DNA of 64,000 bases. Origin: Opitutaceae bacterium. GTDB lineage: Bacteria > Verrucomicrobiota > Verrucomicrobiia > Opitutales > Opitutaceae. Positions 43,966-52,396 of the stretch are shown piece by piece. A model generated the notes under the pieces. That model saw only the letters and a list, made by a program, of their open reading frames with translations. It ran no database searches and was not told the origin of the DNA. Location of the stretch: NCBI GenBank assembly GCA_028284235.1, contig JANQSC010000013.1, positions 124,001-188,000 on the forward strand, given 5' to 3'. A program made the translations under genes and the position numbers. The number at the start of each line of letters is the position of its first letter. Position 1 is the first letter of the stretch.

Positions 43966-44817
43966 TCAGCAAGCGACACTGGACCATTCTCGCAGGCGTT
44001 CTGCTGACGACTTTACCGCTTCCGCTCCGGCGATCTCTAAAGTCGTCGCCCCTGTAAATCCGATCTTCCTCAATTCTTCTACAATCTGCGGAATGCCTAC
44101 TACTCCGTCACCGAGAGGGATCGGGCTCATTCCGCAGCCAAACTGCTTGCCACGCTTTTCTTCCCACTCTTCCGGCATGTCCTTCCAGTGAACGTGCCCG
44201 ATACGAGAACCAAAGGTCTTCACGAAATCCAGGGGTTCCGAACCACCCAGCCAGCTATTGCCCGTATCGAGACAAATCCCGACACTGTCTTCGTGACCAA
44301 GCGAATCCAGCAGATCGCCCATGAGTTCAACCGAGTCCGTCACTGGGCCATGAGGCTCGATGAGCAGACGAATACCCAATTCTTCCGCCCACTCGATCGG
44401 TGTCTGCAGTTTTTCGCGAATCACCAGCAGTTGTTCCTGGGTGGACAGCTTCCGTCCAAAATCCATATACGGCTCTCCTTCAGTCGTGATAACTTCGTGG
44501 ATACCTAGTTCCCTTGCGAGCCGCAAGGCCTTGATGATCTGAGTCGTCCCATAACGTTCCGGACTCGCAGCATCGAGCAGGTTTGCATGAGCGCAAACGG
44601 TAGTAATCTCCAAGCCGTTCCTTCGCGCCATCTCGCGGATCCGCCTCGGGTGCGCATCGAGACTCTGCGAGGCGGCGAACCCAAACTCCACTCCGAGCGT
44701 CGCTCCGTCGTGATTGTCAGTCAGGTCAATGTAGTCGAAGCCAAGATCCTTAACTATTTGAAATTGTCGTTCCAGCGGCTGGAACGGTTCAACAAGGGCG
44801 AAACATCCTATTTTCAC
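43966..44817 (-). CDS. Sugar phosphate isomerase/epimerase-type TIM barrel
   Basis: 283 residues of the xylose-isomerase-like (AP endonuclease 2) family. Strand-end metal and substrate residues are visible: IDLTDNHD, TTVCAHANLL, VITTEGEPYMD, LLIEPHG (Glu), GICLDTGNSW (Asp), IGHVHWKDM (His) and TTLEIAG (Glu). Likely epimerises or isomerises a sugar or inositol derivative in the cytoplasm. Part of the AraC/Gfo-Idh/ThuA cluster. Confidence 0.82.
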   Translation of the reverse strand: MKIGCFALVEPFQPLERQFQIVKDLGFDYIDLTDNHDGATLGVEFGFAASQSLDAHPRRIREMARRNGLEITTVCAHANLLDAASPERYGTTQIIKALRLARELGIHEVITTEGEPYMDFGRKLSTQEQLLVIREKLQTPIEWAEELGIRLLIEPHGPVTDSVELMGDLLDSLGHEDSVGICLDTGNSWLGGSEPLDFVKTFGSRIGHVHWKDMPEEWEEKRGKQFGCGMSPIPLGDGVVGIPQIVEELRKIGFTGATTLEIAGAEAVKSSAERLREWSSVAC

Positions 44818-44858
44818 TTTTATTGTATTGAGGGTTAAATTATAAAATTCGCTCTATC

Positions 44859-46202
44859 TCAAGAAATGCCGTACGGCTCGCGTTCCGGTCGAGCGAGCAT
44901 AGCATTGGCCTCCGCATCGCCCTTCACGCTCAATGTCTTAGGATCGTAGTTCAAAACTCGACCCGTACGAATCGCCGCATTGCCCAGATGGCTAATCGCA
45001 TCGCCGTTGATTGCCGAATCAATCGGGCAAAGCGTTGTCTCGCGCGAAACCATACAATCTACGAAATTTCGCATGTGCCCAGGACTGACCACCGCTCGCT
45101 TCTCGAACGAATCGAAATCCACGCTTCCTAGGTTGACGTATTTCCCTTTGTGATACAGGTAACACGCCCCGCGCGAATGGCAGACAAAGCCTTCCGTCCC
45201 ATGGAAGGCAACCCCGTTGTACTGGTAGTACTCGTGATACCCCCCCACCTCTTTCTTCGCGATCGAGTCGTCCATGAAACGCACCTTCGTCCCATCATCC
45301 GCATAGGCCATATCGATATCCCAGTTGCGCAAGGTATTATACAGGTCCGGCTCCTGCGGGACAAAACCTGAGCCATCATAGCGAACCGGAGCCGTATGCT
45401 CTTTTTGAAGTCCCCATTGCAAAATATCGATTGGATGCGCTCCCCAGCCCGCGATAAAACCAAGGGCGTAGTCATAGCAATGCCAGACGCCGAAATTATC
45501 CACTCGCGCATCTGAGTACGGAGCCTCCTTAGCCGGCCCAAGCCACAAGTCGTAGTTGAAATTCGATGGCACGGGTTGCGATTCGATCTTGCCTACGGCA
45601 TCGATCCCGAGTGAAGGAGCCCAGACATCGACATGCTGAATCTTACCCACATATTCATTCCAAACTAGTTCGACCGCTTGACGTGCTGAAGGCGAAGAAT
45701 GCTGCTGGGTGCCATACTGAAAAACGCACCGATTTCGGGCCAACTCCTTTCGTAAGACCTTTGCCCGAGGAAGCGAGATGCCTAGAGGCTTTTCCACGTA
45801 CATATCCTTGCCCGCCCGAGCGGCGGCTATCGCGATCGGCACGTGCCAATGATCCGGAGTCGCCACGACGATACCATCGATATCAGGCATCGCCAATACC
45901 TCACGAAAATCCTCGAAGGTCCGGCAATAGTCTCCCCCATAAGCCGCGTTGCACGTGGCGGCCTTTGCGATTCGTCGCTCCTCGAACGGGTCCACTGCAG
46001 CAACGACCCGTACAGTCTCTATTTTCAGCAGCTCCATGAGCAATTCGTCGTTCATCCGATCTCCACAGCCGATTATAGCGATGTTCAGTCGCTTTGACGG
46101 ACTCGCTTTGCCAAATACCGAAGCAGGCGAAATGAAGGTAGAGGCCGCAAAACCAAATCCGGCTTCGCGAATAAAGGTTCTTCGGGACTTTGAGTTGCTC
46201 AT
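44859..46202 (-). CDS. Gfo/Idh/MocA-family oxidoreductase with Tat signal
   Basis: 447 residues from the ATG at 46202 (MSNSKSRRTF); two in-frame Met codons lie upstream, to 46220. A twin-arginine signal (SRRTFIREAGFGFAAS) precedes the NAD(P) Rossmann domain: IAIIGCGDRMNDELL, then VEKPLG. The C-terminal domain follows (about 180-430), with a DFGVWHCYDYALGFIAGWG-like segment. Exported members probably act on sugars with a tightly bound cofactor. It is 44 bp downstream of the AraC regulator. Confidence 0.85.
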   Translation of the reverse strand: MSNSKSRRTFIREAGFGFAASTFISPASVFGKASPSKRLNIAIIGCGDRMNDELLMELLKIETVRVVAAVDPFEERRIAKAATCNAAYGGDYCRTFEDFREVLAMPDIDGIVVATPDHWHVPIAIAAARAGKDMYVEKPLGISLPRAKVLRKELARNRCVFQYGTQQHSSPSARQAVELVWNEYVGKIQHVDVWAPSLGIDAVGKIESQPVPSNFNYDLWLGPAKEAPYSDARVDNFGVWHCYDYALGFIAGWGAHPIDILQWGLQKEHTAPVRYDGSGFVPQEPDLYNTLRNWDIDMAYADDGTKVRFMDDSIAKKEVGGYHEYYQYNGVAFHGTEGFVCHSRGACYLYHKGKYVNLGSVDFDSFEKRAVVSPGHMRNFVDCMVSRETTLCPIDSAINGDAISHLGNAAIRTGRVLNYDPKTLSVKGDAEANAMLARPEREPYGIS

Positions 46203-46232
46203 CGCTAATGACATTACCAAGTATTCGCTCCT

Positions 46233-46332
46233 ACGGCAATCAAAAGCGGTCGGCGGTAAATTTTTATAGTTTGCGATAGGCCGATGGAGTAACCCCCATC
46301 TGCTCGCGAAACACCTTGGAGAAGTATGCGCT
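46233..46332. repeat. AraC 3' end repeat, copy 1
   Basis: The last about 22 codons of the intact AraC gene plus about 30 bp of its downstream sequence (ACGGCAATCAAAAGCGGTCG and on) recur with mismatches and small shifts at 51001-51099. Same orientation. Confidence 0.75.
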
Positions 46333-47274
46333 CGAGCTGAAGCCTACCTCGTAGCCTATCTCGGTTAGCGACATGTCCGGCCTCTCGGCCATCTGGCATT
46401 TCGCCGCTTCGATGCGCTGCTTCATCAAGTATTCGAAAGGCGTCTGATTCGTCAGCTCCTTGCAGACATGGGTAAACGTGGTTCTTCCGAGGTGGCACTC
46501 ATTCGCCATTTCTTCCAAACTCCACGCTCGAGACATGTAGCTCCGATGCTTAGCAATATCGCCGAGAAAAACCTGCACGGCACGGCGAGCGCTGGAGAGA
46601 TTCTCGTCCAACTCCGGAGACTGCGACTTCAACAACTGCAGCAGCTCAAGCAGGATCGCATTGATCACCACCACCACCGTGGATATCTGCTCGATCGGTC
46701 GAGCCGACTCCAAGACTCGCCGCAATTTTACGAACGCCTCCACCATCGACCGATCCGCAGATCGAATGGGAGTCTCGTTTTGCCTTAGCAAATTAGCAAG
46801 TTCCTGTTTGTCCTGCTCTGAGAGAACGATCCAGTCCGGCCAGCACCAGGCCTGATTCGGCATTCGTACTCCCACATCGACGATAAACCAAATCAGCTTG
46901 TTCGGCGGCATGAAACCGCGACCTAGAGCATGCGGTTGCCACGGGCGAGTAACCGTGAAATCACCGCTCTCCATTTGCTGCCAGCTATCGTGCAAGGCAA
47001 ATGGCAGCGAGCCTGACTCGAGAAAACAAAGCTCGATCCCCTCGTTGCGATGCTCCTCAAGACACCAATTGCCCTGTTTACCAAGACTCCAGTAGCCCAC
47101 CGAACGCAAATATGGAAACTCCTGCTCCATCGCTTCGCCAGGGTAACCGCCACGCCCAAATCCACCAAACGCAACCTCGCCTTTCTCGATCGCATCCACC
47201 AAGGCGACACAACTATCCGCCTTCAGCACTTTGTCCCGAAACCGGTAACGAGCAATCAACTCATCCATACTCAT
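46264..47274 (-). CDS. AraC-family transcriptional regulator
   Basis: 336 residues. The N-terminal cupin-like sensor part is at about 50-140 (GDFTVTRPWQPHALGRG). The C-terminal double helix-turn-helix is at about 235-336: SLEEMANECHLGRTTFTHVC, then LTEIGYEVGFSSSAYFSKVF and MGVTPSAYRKL. The genes downstream on the same strand (Gfo/Idh, TIM barrel, ThuA) are its likely targets, probably in response to a sugar. Confidence 0.9.
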   Translation of the reverse strand: MSMDELIARYRFRDKVLKADSCVALVDAIEKGEVAFGGFGRGGYPGEAMEQEFPYLRSVGYWSLGKQGNWCLEEHRNEGIELCFLESGSLPFALHDSWQQMESGDFTVTRPWQPHALGRGFMPPNKLIWFIVDVGVRMPNQAWCWPDWIVLSEQDKQELANLLRQNETPIRSADRSMVEAFVKLRRVLESARPIEQISTVVVVINAILLELLQLLKSQSPELDENLSSARRAVQVFLGDIAKHRSYMSRAWSLEEMANECHLGRTTFTHVCKELTNQTPFEYLMKQRIEAAKCQMAERPDMSLTEIGYEVGFSSSAYFSKVFREQMGVTPSAYRKL

Positions 47275-47840
47275 ACTACTAAAGAGAACTTCCTATCCTC
47301 GCAAGCGGATTATCATCTGAGAAATTATCAAAAAAGTCTGAGTCGCTTCGACAAGGCTTTCGGTTATGATCTTCTATGACTAGTCCAGAATTTTCGCTCT
47401 ACGAAAAATCGCGTCAACGAGCAGCAGCTTATATCCAGCGATGAAATAGTCTACCTGTTGAGAATCGTCATACACACTATCCTTGAACACTAGGCCGCGT
47501 GGACAAATTCCGGAACGAGTCGAATCGAGAACATTTTGAGGCGAAGTCGCGGGCTTCGACCTGAGCAATATTAAAATATTGGGAAGGGAGGAAACGCGAT
47601 TGCGACCAAAATGGGCCGATCTCGACGACATGAGTGAATTTGTCCACGCCGGCCTAATATTGGCCCGATCAATAGAAACATATTAATCACAATCAAAGGT
47701 CAGGGTTCAATGGCCCAGCACGCCATACCGTTTCGCAGGCTCCAACATCGTTGGAATCGTGGGCATCCGCCCCTGCCCTACGACAGGGGCGGATCCCGTT
47801 TTAATTAATCATAACATACAATAGCTAGCTAGAAAATATA
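47275..47840. other. Intergenic region between AraC and TonB receptor genes
   Basis: 566 bp. I see two hairpins: TCCAAC-ATC-GTTGGA (47741-47755) and a strong 11-bp stem at 47765-47794. A minus-strand frame at 47380-47631 (83 codons) resembles nothing I know and may be chance or a gene scrap. Confidence 0.5.
47765..47800. terminator. Strong hairpin downstream of the TonB receptor gene
   Basis: ATCCGCCCCTG-N8-CAGGGGCGGAT, extended by GGG/CCC around one bulged C. On the plus strand it runs into TTTT; on the minus strand (the direction of the receptor transcript) only an A-rich stretch precedes it. It lies 47 bp after the receptor stop codon and is the obvious 3' end structure. Confidence 0.6.
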
Positions 47841-50804
47841 CTAGAAATCGCGGCCATATGAAATCTTAGCGCTGAGCGGGCGAGAGTAGAGCAGTCCGTA
47901 GATATCCTGGTCGTCGAGCAAGTTCGACACGTTGAACTGGACGTACTGCGGCATGTCGCCCTTGGTCCGCCAATCGTAGCGGATCATCGCGTCCACGTTA
48001 TAACGCGGATCCGTCTCGAGCACGAGCGGAACTCCATTGACATCATTAATATTCTGGCTGGCTCCGCGGGTCACGCCGGAGAGGTACTCACGCTCGGATT
48101 CCCAATAGCCGCCGAGACCAACGGTTGTACCCGAAAGCCGGCCTTCTGTGAACCTGTAGCTGCCCCAGAGGTCGAAGCGGTACTTCGGCGTATCATCGCC
48201 AGCGCGCTGGCCTACACCCGTGCGTGTTTCAGTAGCTGGACCGAGCGAGCCGAGGGCGCCGGGATCTCCATAGACGTCTTCTCGGGGGTAGTTCAATGTA
48301 CCCCAGGCGCCATTGTCGTAGTTCCATACAGCCCAGCGGTCCTCGCGAAACGGATACGCTATCCACTTCCCGAAATCGAGACGCTCGACTTCCGTGATCG
48401 CCGCATTCGCGACAAGCTGTAGATTCTCTGAAACGTTAAACAAGATCTGCGCATCATAACCATCGGACTGGTCTGTCTGAAGCAACGTCGAGTTAACAGA
48501 TCCATTCCCATGATAGAAAACCGTGTCCATCGTTGCATTATTGACGATCGGATCACTGCCATCCAGGCCCCAGTAGAGGAATCCTAGCCACCCTTTAGTC
48601 TCTTCGAGACTCGCAAAGCCGGCGTCCAAATATGCAGCCCCTTCCGGCATGCTAGCGTTTACATACCAAGTCGGGGCGCCATTGCCTTCGTCGGTGCGAA
48701 AAATCGCTCCGGATTCCACGCCGTCCAACCAGGCTTGATAAGCCGTTCCGGTATCAAGCGCATCCGAGAGGCCGCCGTTCGATCCGCCGATCGTCTGTGC
48801 CACTTGTGTCGGAACCCAATTGTCAATGTTGTACACGATGTCCTTGGTCGGATCGAAATTGGGACTGCCAAGCGTAGCAGGCGCAAACCAAGGAGCGGAG
48901 ACGTATCCGACACGCTGGATCTTGTACTTGCTGATCGTGCCGGATATCTTTCCGTCCATCAGGTCGAACTTGATTCCAATCTCCTCGCTCTTAGCCCGGC
49001 TGGCTCCCGCAGGCGCTCCCGTATCGGCTAGTATTTGGCCAGAAAAATTTGGCTGCAAGCCTTCAGACTCGAGTGCGTAAAGCGAGATCTTGTCGTTAAT
49101 CTTGAAACTGAGGCCGTACTGGTTGGTGTCGTCAGTCTGCGTCTCGCCTACGGAAGAAGTGAAAGCGAAAGCAGCATCGGGATCATTACGAAAATTATTA
49201 TTGTTTGATGTATCATTAATGTCCCTACGCGCCCCAACCATCGCCATCAAACGATCGTCGAGGAATCTGCCTAGGTAGCTGATGTACTTACCTTCGTTGA
49301 TGCTCGTTGACATGGCGTTATTGTTATTGAAAATATCGATTGTGTCGCTACCATCGCCCTGCGTAGCGAAGCGCAATGGGCTCAGCTCGTTCGGCCTGCG
49401 GTAGTTGAATTGGTTCGGCAGAGTACTCCAGTTAACCGAGCGGCGTTCGTGATGAAGATATGAGTAGCCAACGAGAAACTGGTTGTCTATCTGCATCCAC
49501 TCCGACGCATTGTCGAAGAGCGACTTTTCATAGGCGAACTCGAGGCGATACTGGTGGCGCGTGTTCTCCAAATCGTTGCGACTCCACTGGTACTGGATGA
49601 TTGACCCTGGAACTTCCCCCGCATCAACGTTGCCGTTGGAACTCTCCCGGCCCTCCACAAACGGCTGAAGAACGATCGTCTCGCGGAGCGATTCAGGGCC
49701 TACGTTCGTGAACAACTGGGCAGACATGTCGAGCAATTGCTGGTCATGCGTGGAGTAATTGTATCCAGCGAGGAGGTTGCCGCCCTCGAAAAGCTTGTGG
49801 GTCACCTTGAACAGCACGTTACTCGATTGGCTATCCAAATACGTGTCCGGACCCGTCACTCGGAACTCGCGCGGATTGGCGCCGGGAGGCGTGTAGAATC
49901 CGCTGTGCTCGTTTTGGTCGTTGTTGAAACCGACATCTGCCACGGAGCGAAGACGGCGTGCCCCAATGCCGCTAAGATTCTGCTCGCCGTATTCGGCGTC
50001 CAGATAGATTTCAGTTTTCTCGCTCGGTTTCCAGATCATAGAAGGAGCAATGAAAAAATGATCCTGCTTGTAGTACTCAGTATGGTCGCCGCTGGACTGG
50101 CTAACTCCCGACAAGCGAAAGGCTACCTTGCCGTCTTTCGAAAGCGCCCCCGTCGTATCAAAGGTACCACGCATAAGATCGTTGGTTCCATAAGTGAGGT
50201 CGATCGAACTGGACTTCTCAGCAGAAGGGCGGAGCACTAAGTAGTTGATCACACCTCCGAAATTGCCCGTTCCATAAAGTAGGGCCGCCGGGCCGCGCAC
50301 AACTTCCACGCGCTCTATATTTACCGCGTCAGTAGCGTTCTGGCGAAGAAAACCGTCGCGTAACGCATTGTCAGTAACGAAGCCGCGCAACTTGAGTTGA
50401 ACCCCGTTCGGATTCGCGGTCGAGGCTTCTGCGCTATTAACGCCTCCAGGCCCCTGGTAAGCCTGCGTACCGCGTTTCGACAAGTCGTTCTGCGACTCTA
50501 GAATAATCCCAGAACTGTATTTGAGCGCTTCGCGCAAGTCCGTTGCGCCCGTGTCGTCGATAAACTCTCGGGTTACCACTTCAAGCGGCATCGGGAGGTC
50601 CTTGATCGCCATGTTCAAGCGTGTGCCGGAAATAGAATTCGTCGCGCGGTAGCCGCTATCTTGAGAGCCATCCACATAAAACGGAGACAACTCTACGAAT
50701 TGCTCAGACTCATCGTCCTGGGCCGATAACGACAGGACGCTTAGGGTACCGGTAATAAAAACAGCTGTCGATTTGTTAAAGTAGGTAGCTAATTGCTTTT
50801 TCAT
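47841..50804 (-). CDS. TonB-dependent outer-membrane receptor
   Basis: 987 residues with a signal peptide (about 1-28, LSVLSLSAQ). The plug domain has the Opitutales-style N-terminus VELSPFYVDGSQDSGYRA, then LREALKYSSGIILESQND, and ERVEVVRGPAALLYGTGNFGG (about 165-185). The remaining about 750 residues are beta-barrel ending in Phe (SYGRDF), as required for outer-membrane assembly. It probably imports a carbohydrate or siderophore-like ligand; no SusD partner is present. The neighbouring sulfatase and sugar genes favour a glycan. Confidence 0.92.
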   Translation of the reverse strand: MKKQLATYFNKSTAVFITGTLSVLSLSAQDDESEQFVELSPFYVDGSQDSGYRATNSISGTRLNMAIKDLPMPLEVVTREFIDDTGATDLREALKYSSGIILESQNDLSKRGTQAYQGPGGVNSAEASTANPNGVQLKLRGFVTDNALRDGFLRQNATDAVNIERVEVVRGPAALLYGTGNFGGVINYLVLRPSAEKSSSIDLTYGTNDLMRGTFDTTGALSKDGKVAFRLSGVSQSSGDHTEYYKQDHFFIAPSMIWKPSEKTEIYLDAEYGEQNLSGIGARRLRSVADVGFNNDQNEHSGFYTPPGANPREFRVTGPDTYLDSQSSNVLFKVTHKLFEGGNLLAGYNYSTHDQQLLDMSAQLFTNVGPESLRETIVLQPFVEGRESSNGNVDAGEVPGSIIQYQWSRNDLENTRHQYRLEFAYEKSLFDNASEWMQIDNQFLVGYSYLHHERRSVNWSTLPNQFNYRRPNELSPLRFATQGDGSDTIDIFNNNNAMSTSINEGKYISYLGRFLDDRLMAMVGARRDINDTSNNNNFRNDPDAAFAFTSSVGETQTDDTNQYGLSFKINDKISLYALESEGLQPNFSGQILADTGAPAGASRAKSEEIGIKFDLMDGKISGTISKYKIQRVGYVSAPWFAPATLGSPNFDPTKDIVYNIDNWVPTQVAQTIGGSNGGLSDALDTGTAYQAWLDGVESGAIFRTDEGNGAPTWYVNASMPEGAAYLDAGFASLEETKGWLGFLYWGLDGSDPIVNNATMDTVFYHGNGSVNSTLLQTDQSDGYDAQILFNVSENLQLVANAAITEVERLDFGKWIAYPFREDRWAVWNYDNGAWGTLNYPREDVYGDPGALGSLGPATETRTGVGQRAGDDTPKYRFDLWGSYRFTEGRLSGTTVGLGGYWESEREYLSGVTRGASQNINDVNGVPLVLETDPRYNVDAMIRYDWRTKGDMPQYVQFNVSNLLDDQDIYGLLYSRPLSAKISYGRDF

Positions 50805-51000
50805 GGGAGTAATCTAGGTTAGTTTATAGGTTACGAGTAACGATTTGCTGGCATCGCCAAGCATTTATGTGTCGCACGTTAAAGAACAAAAAAGGCCACA
50901 TAAAGGTCGATGGCACGAATCCAGAGTCGTTCTCGCGAATAGAGAATTATCGAGATTGCGGGTTTCTCATCGCGAATTATGATAATAAACATCTGCACCA
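50805..51000. other. Upstream region of the TonB receptor gene
   Basis: 196 bp of AT-rich noncoding sequence that must carry the receptor promoter. No clear -35/-10 or operator stands out. Confidence 0.35.
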
Positions 51001-51099
51001 ACGGCAATCAATAGCGGTCGTCGGTAAATTTTTATAGTTTACGGCAGGCTTATGAATTGGCCCCGTCGGCTCGCCCGCCACCTTGGAGAAGTATACGCT
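51001..51099 (-). pseudogene. Remnant of a second AraC-family gene (3' end)
   Basis: Copy 2 of the AraC 3' repeat. On the minus strand YFSKV is readable, then the frame is degraded relative to YFSKVFREQMGVTPSAYRKL of the intact gene, with a one-base shift near the end. Similarity stops at about 51100, where the IS66 remnant begins, so the rest of the gene was removed by the insertion or a later deletion. Confidence 0.7.
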
Positions 51100-51129
51100 A
51101 GCCCATTGTAAGCGACACAGAATCGTCCC

Positions 51130-51955
51130 CCTATGGCGTATTCGGTTTTTTCCAGTTCGCCGGTGTCAAATCGGCGAGTTGCTCTTCGCTCATGTCCGGA
51201 ACGTTCCTGTCGAGGATGTCTCGCAGATAGGTAGCGTAGCGGGATCGAGTGGAGGATGGCCGCTCGCTCGCCAGCTTCGGGATGGCCCACGAATAGCCAG
51301 TTCTTTTTTCCTACGGCGGTCGGGCGGATCGCGTTTTCCATGAGGTTGTTGTCGATTTCCACTCAAGCGTGGAGAAGATAGGTCGAAAGGTCCTCCCAGA
51401 TTCGCAGGGAGTAGTCGCATGCCTTGAACAGGGCGCTTTGCCGCAGACAGTTTCGTCGCAGGATAGTCAATACCCTGCGGATGCGAGCGCGCGTATTGGC
51501 GGACTTCCGTTTTATCAAATCCAGGGCGCGCGAGACGCTTGACTTGAAGCAGACGTTGCCTTCGGGACCCGAGTAGGCGCAAAGCCACCCTTTGCGGCCT
51601 TTCCTCTGCCCGTAGTCCAGATCGCAATACTGGATGGGCGTTGCGTCGACCTGCAGGTAGTCGCCTTCGAGCAGCTCCATTCGCATATGCAGGTAGATCG
51701 GCTGATCCATTGGGCGACCCTATCGACCCAGCCGACGAGGTTCTGGCACGATATGGAGAGGCCGTAGCGTTTGCTGATCGCGCATTGGCGGTAAAGGGGG
51801 AGGCGGTCCGGGAACTTCGCGACGACTATGTAGGCTAGCAGTTCGGCGGAGGCGAGCCCTTCGACGACGGGCACTAGAGCTGGGGCGACGACTGGAAGAA
51901 GCGTTTTGTCGGAGACTTTCCGATACTTGGGCCGGGCGATACGCTTGCGGTAGAA
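51130..51955 (-). pseudogene. IS66 transposase (TnpC-like), frameshifted and nonsense-mutated
   Basis: Frame 1 reads RKRIARPKYRKVSDKTLL...GLASAELLAYIVV...LPLYRQCAI. After a shift (near 51700) it continues GDYLQVDATPIQYCDLD (the first DDE-type Asp). An in-frame TGA near 51360 replaces the Arg of the VEIDNNLMENAIRP motif. After another shift (near 51240) it ends YLRDILDRNVPDMSE...ADLTPANWKKP. At least two frameshifts and one stop make it inactive. Confidence 0.85.
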
Positions 51956-51959
51956 GCGC

Positions 51960-52168
51960 TACAAGAGCCGCGCTCTCGAGGGCGATCGGGTTGGCGAACT
52001 CGACAAGATCGAAGCGCTCAGAGCTCTTCGAAAGCCATCGTTTCAAAGTCGCGTAGCATATCCCCATCTCCTTGCAGAAGCGAGACGCGCTGTATTCGCT
52101 TTGACCGAAAGCAGCAGCAGCTCATCGCGTTCCTCTTTGCTATATCGTTTTCCTTTGTCTTTGCTCAC
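51960..52168 (-). pseudogene. IS66-type accessory ORF (helix-turn-helix), frameshifted
   Basis: From a GTG at 52168 the frame reads KDKGKRYSKEERDELLLL. After a shift it continues as a helix-turn-helix segment FCKEMGICYATLKRWL. This is the small DNA-binding ORF that precedes IS66/IS3 transposases. Confidence 0.6.
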
Positions 52169-52396
52169 GAGCACAATCTACACGAATCCAACCGGCTTGG
52201 AAAGATGGTCGATTCCGTACCGTTTGCAGCCCATCAGGAGTTACACTACTTCCACTCGAACCCTGGTCAAATATTCGAAAAACGCCTGGTTCGCGAATTC
52301 CTTGCCTTCCTGCGAAAACGTGGCCCTTTCCTGGTCGGTCTTCTTAGCCGAAGGCTGCGATCTCAACCGGTGCAGTCACGCGACTGCAAGATCGCC

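Larger units (their letters stand above)
51100..52170 (-). mobile_element. Decayed IS66-family insertion sequence
   Basis: Pieces of IS66 transposase genes in order on the minus strand but in several frames, with an in-frame stop. It separates the AraC remnant from the sulfatase gene. Ends not defined; no target duplication seen. Confidence 0.8.

Noticed and set aside
47380-47631. 83-codon minus-strand gene after AraC
   Set aside because: No recognisable family, no ribosome binding site; kept only as a note in the intergenic entry.
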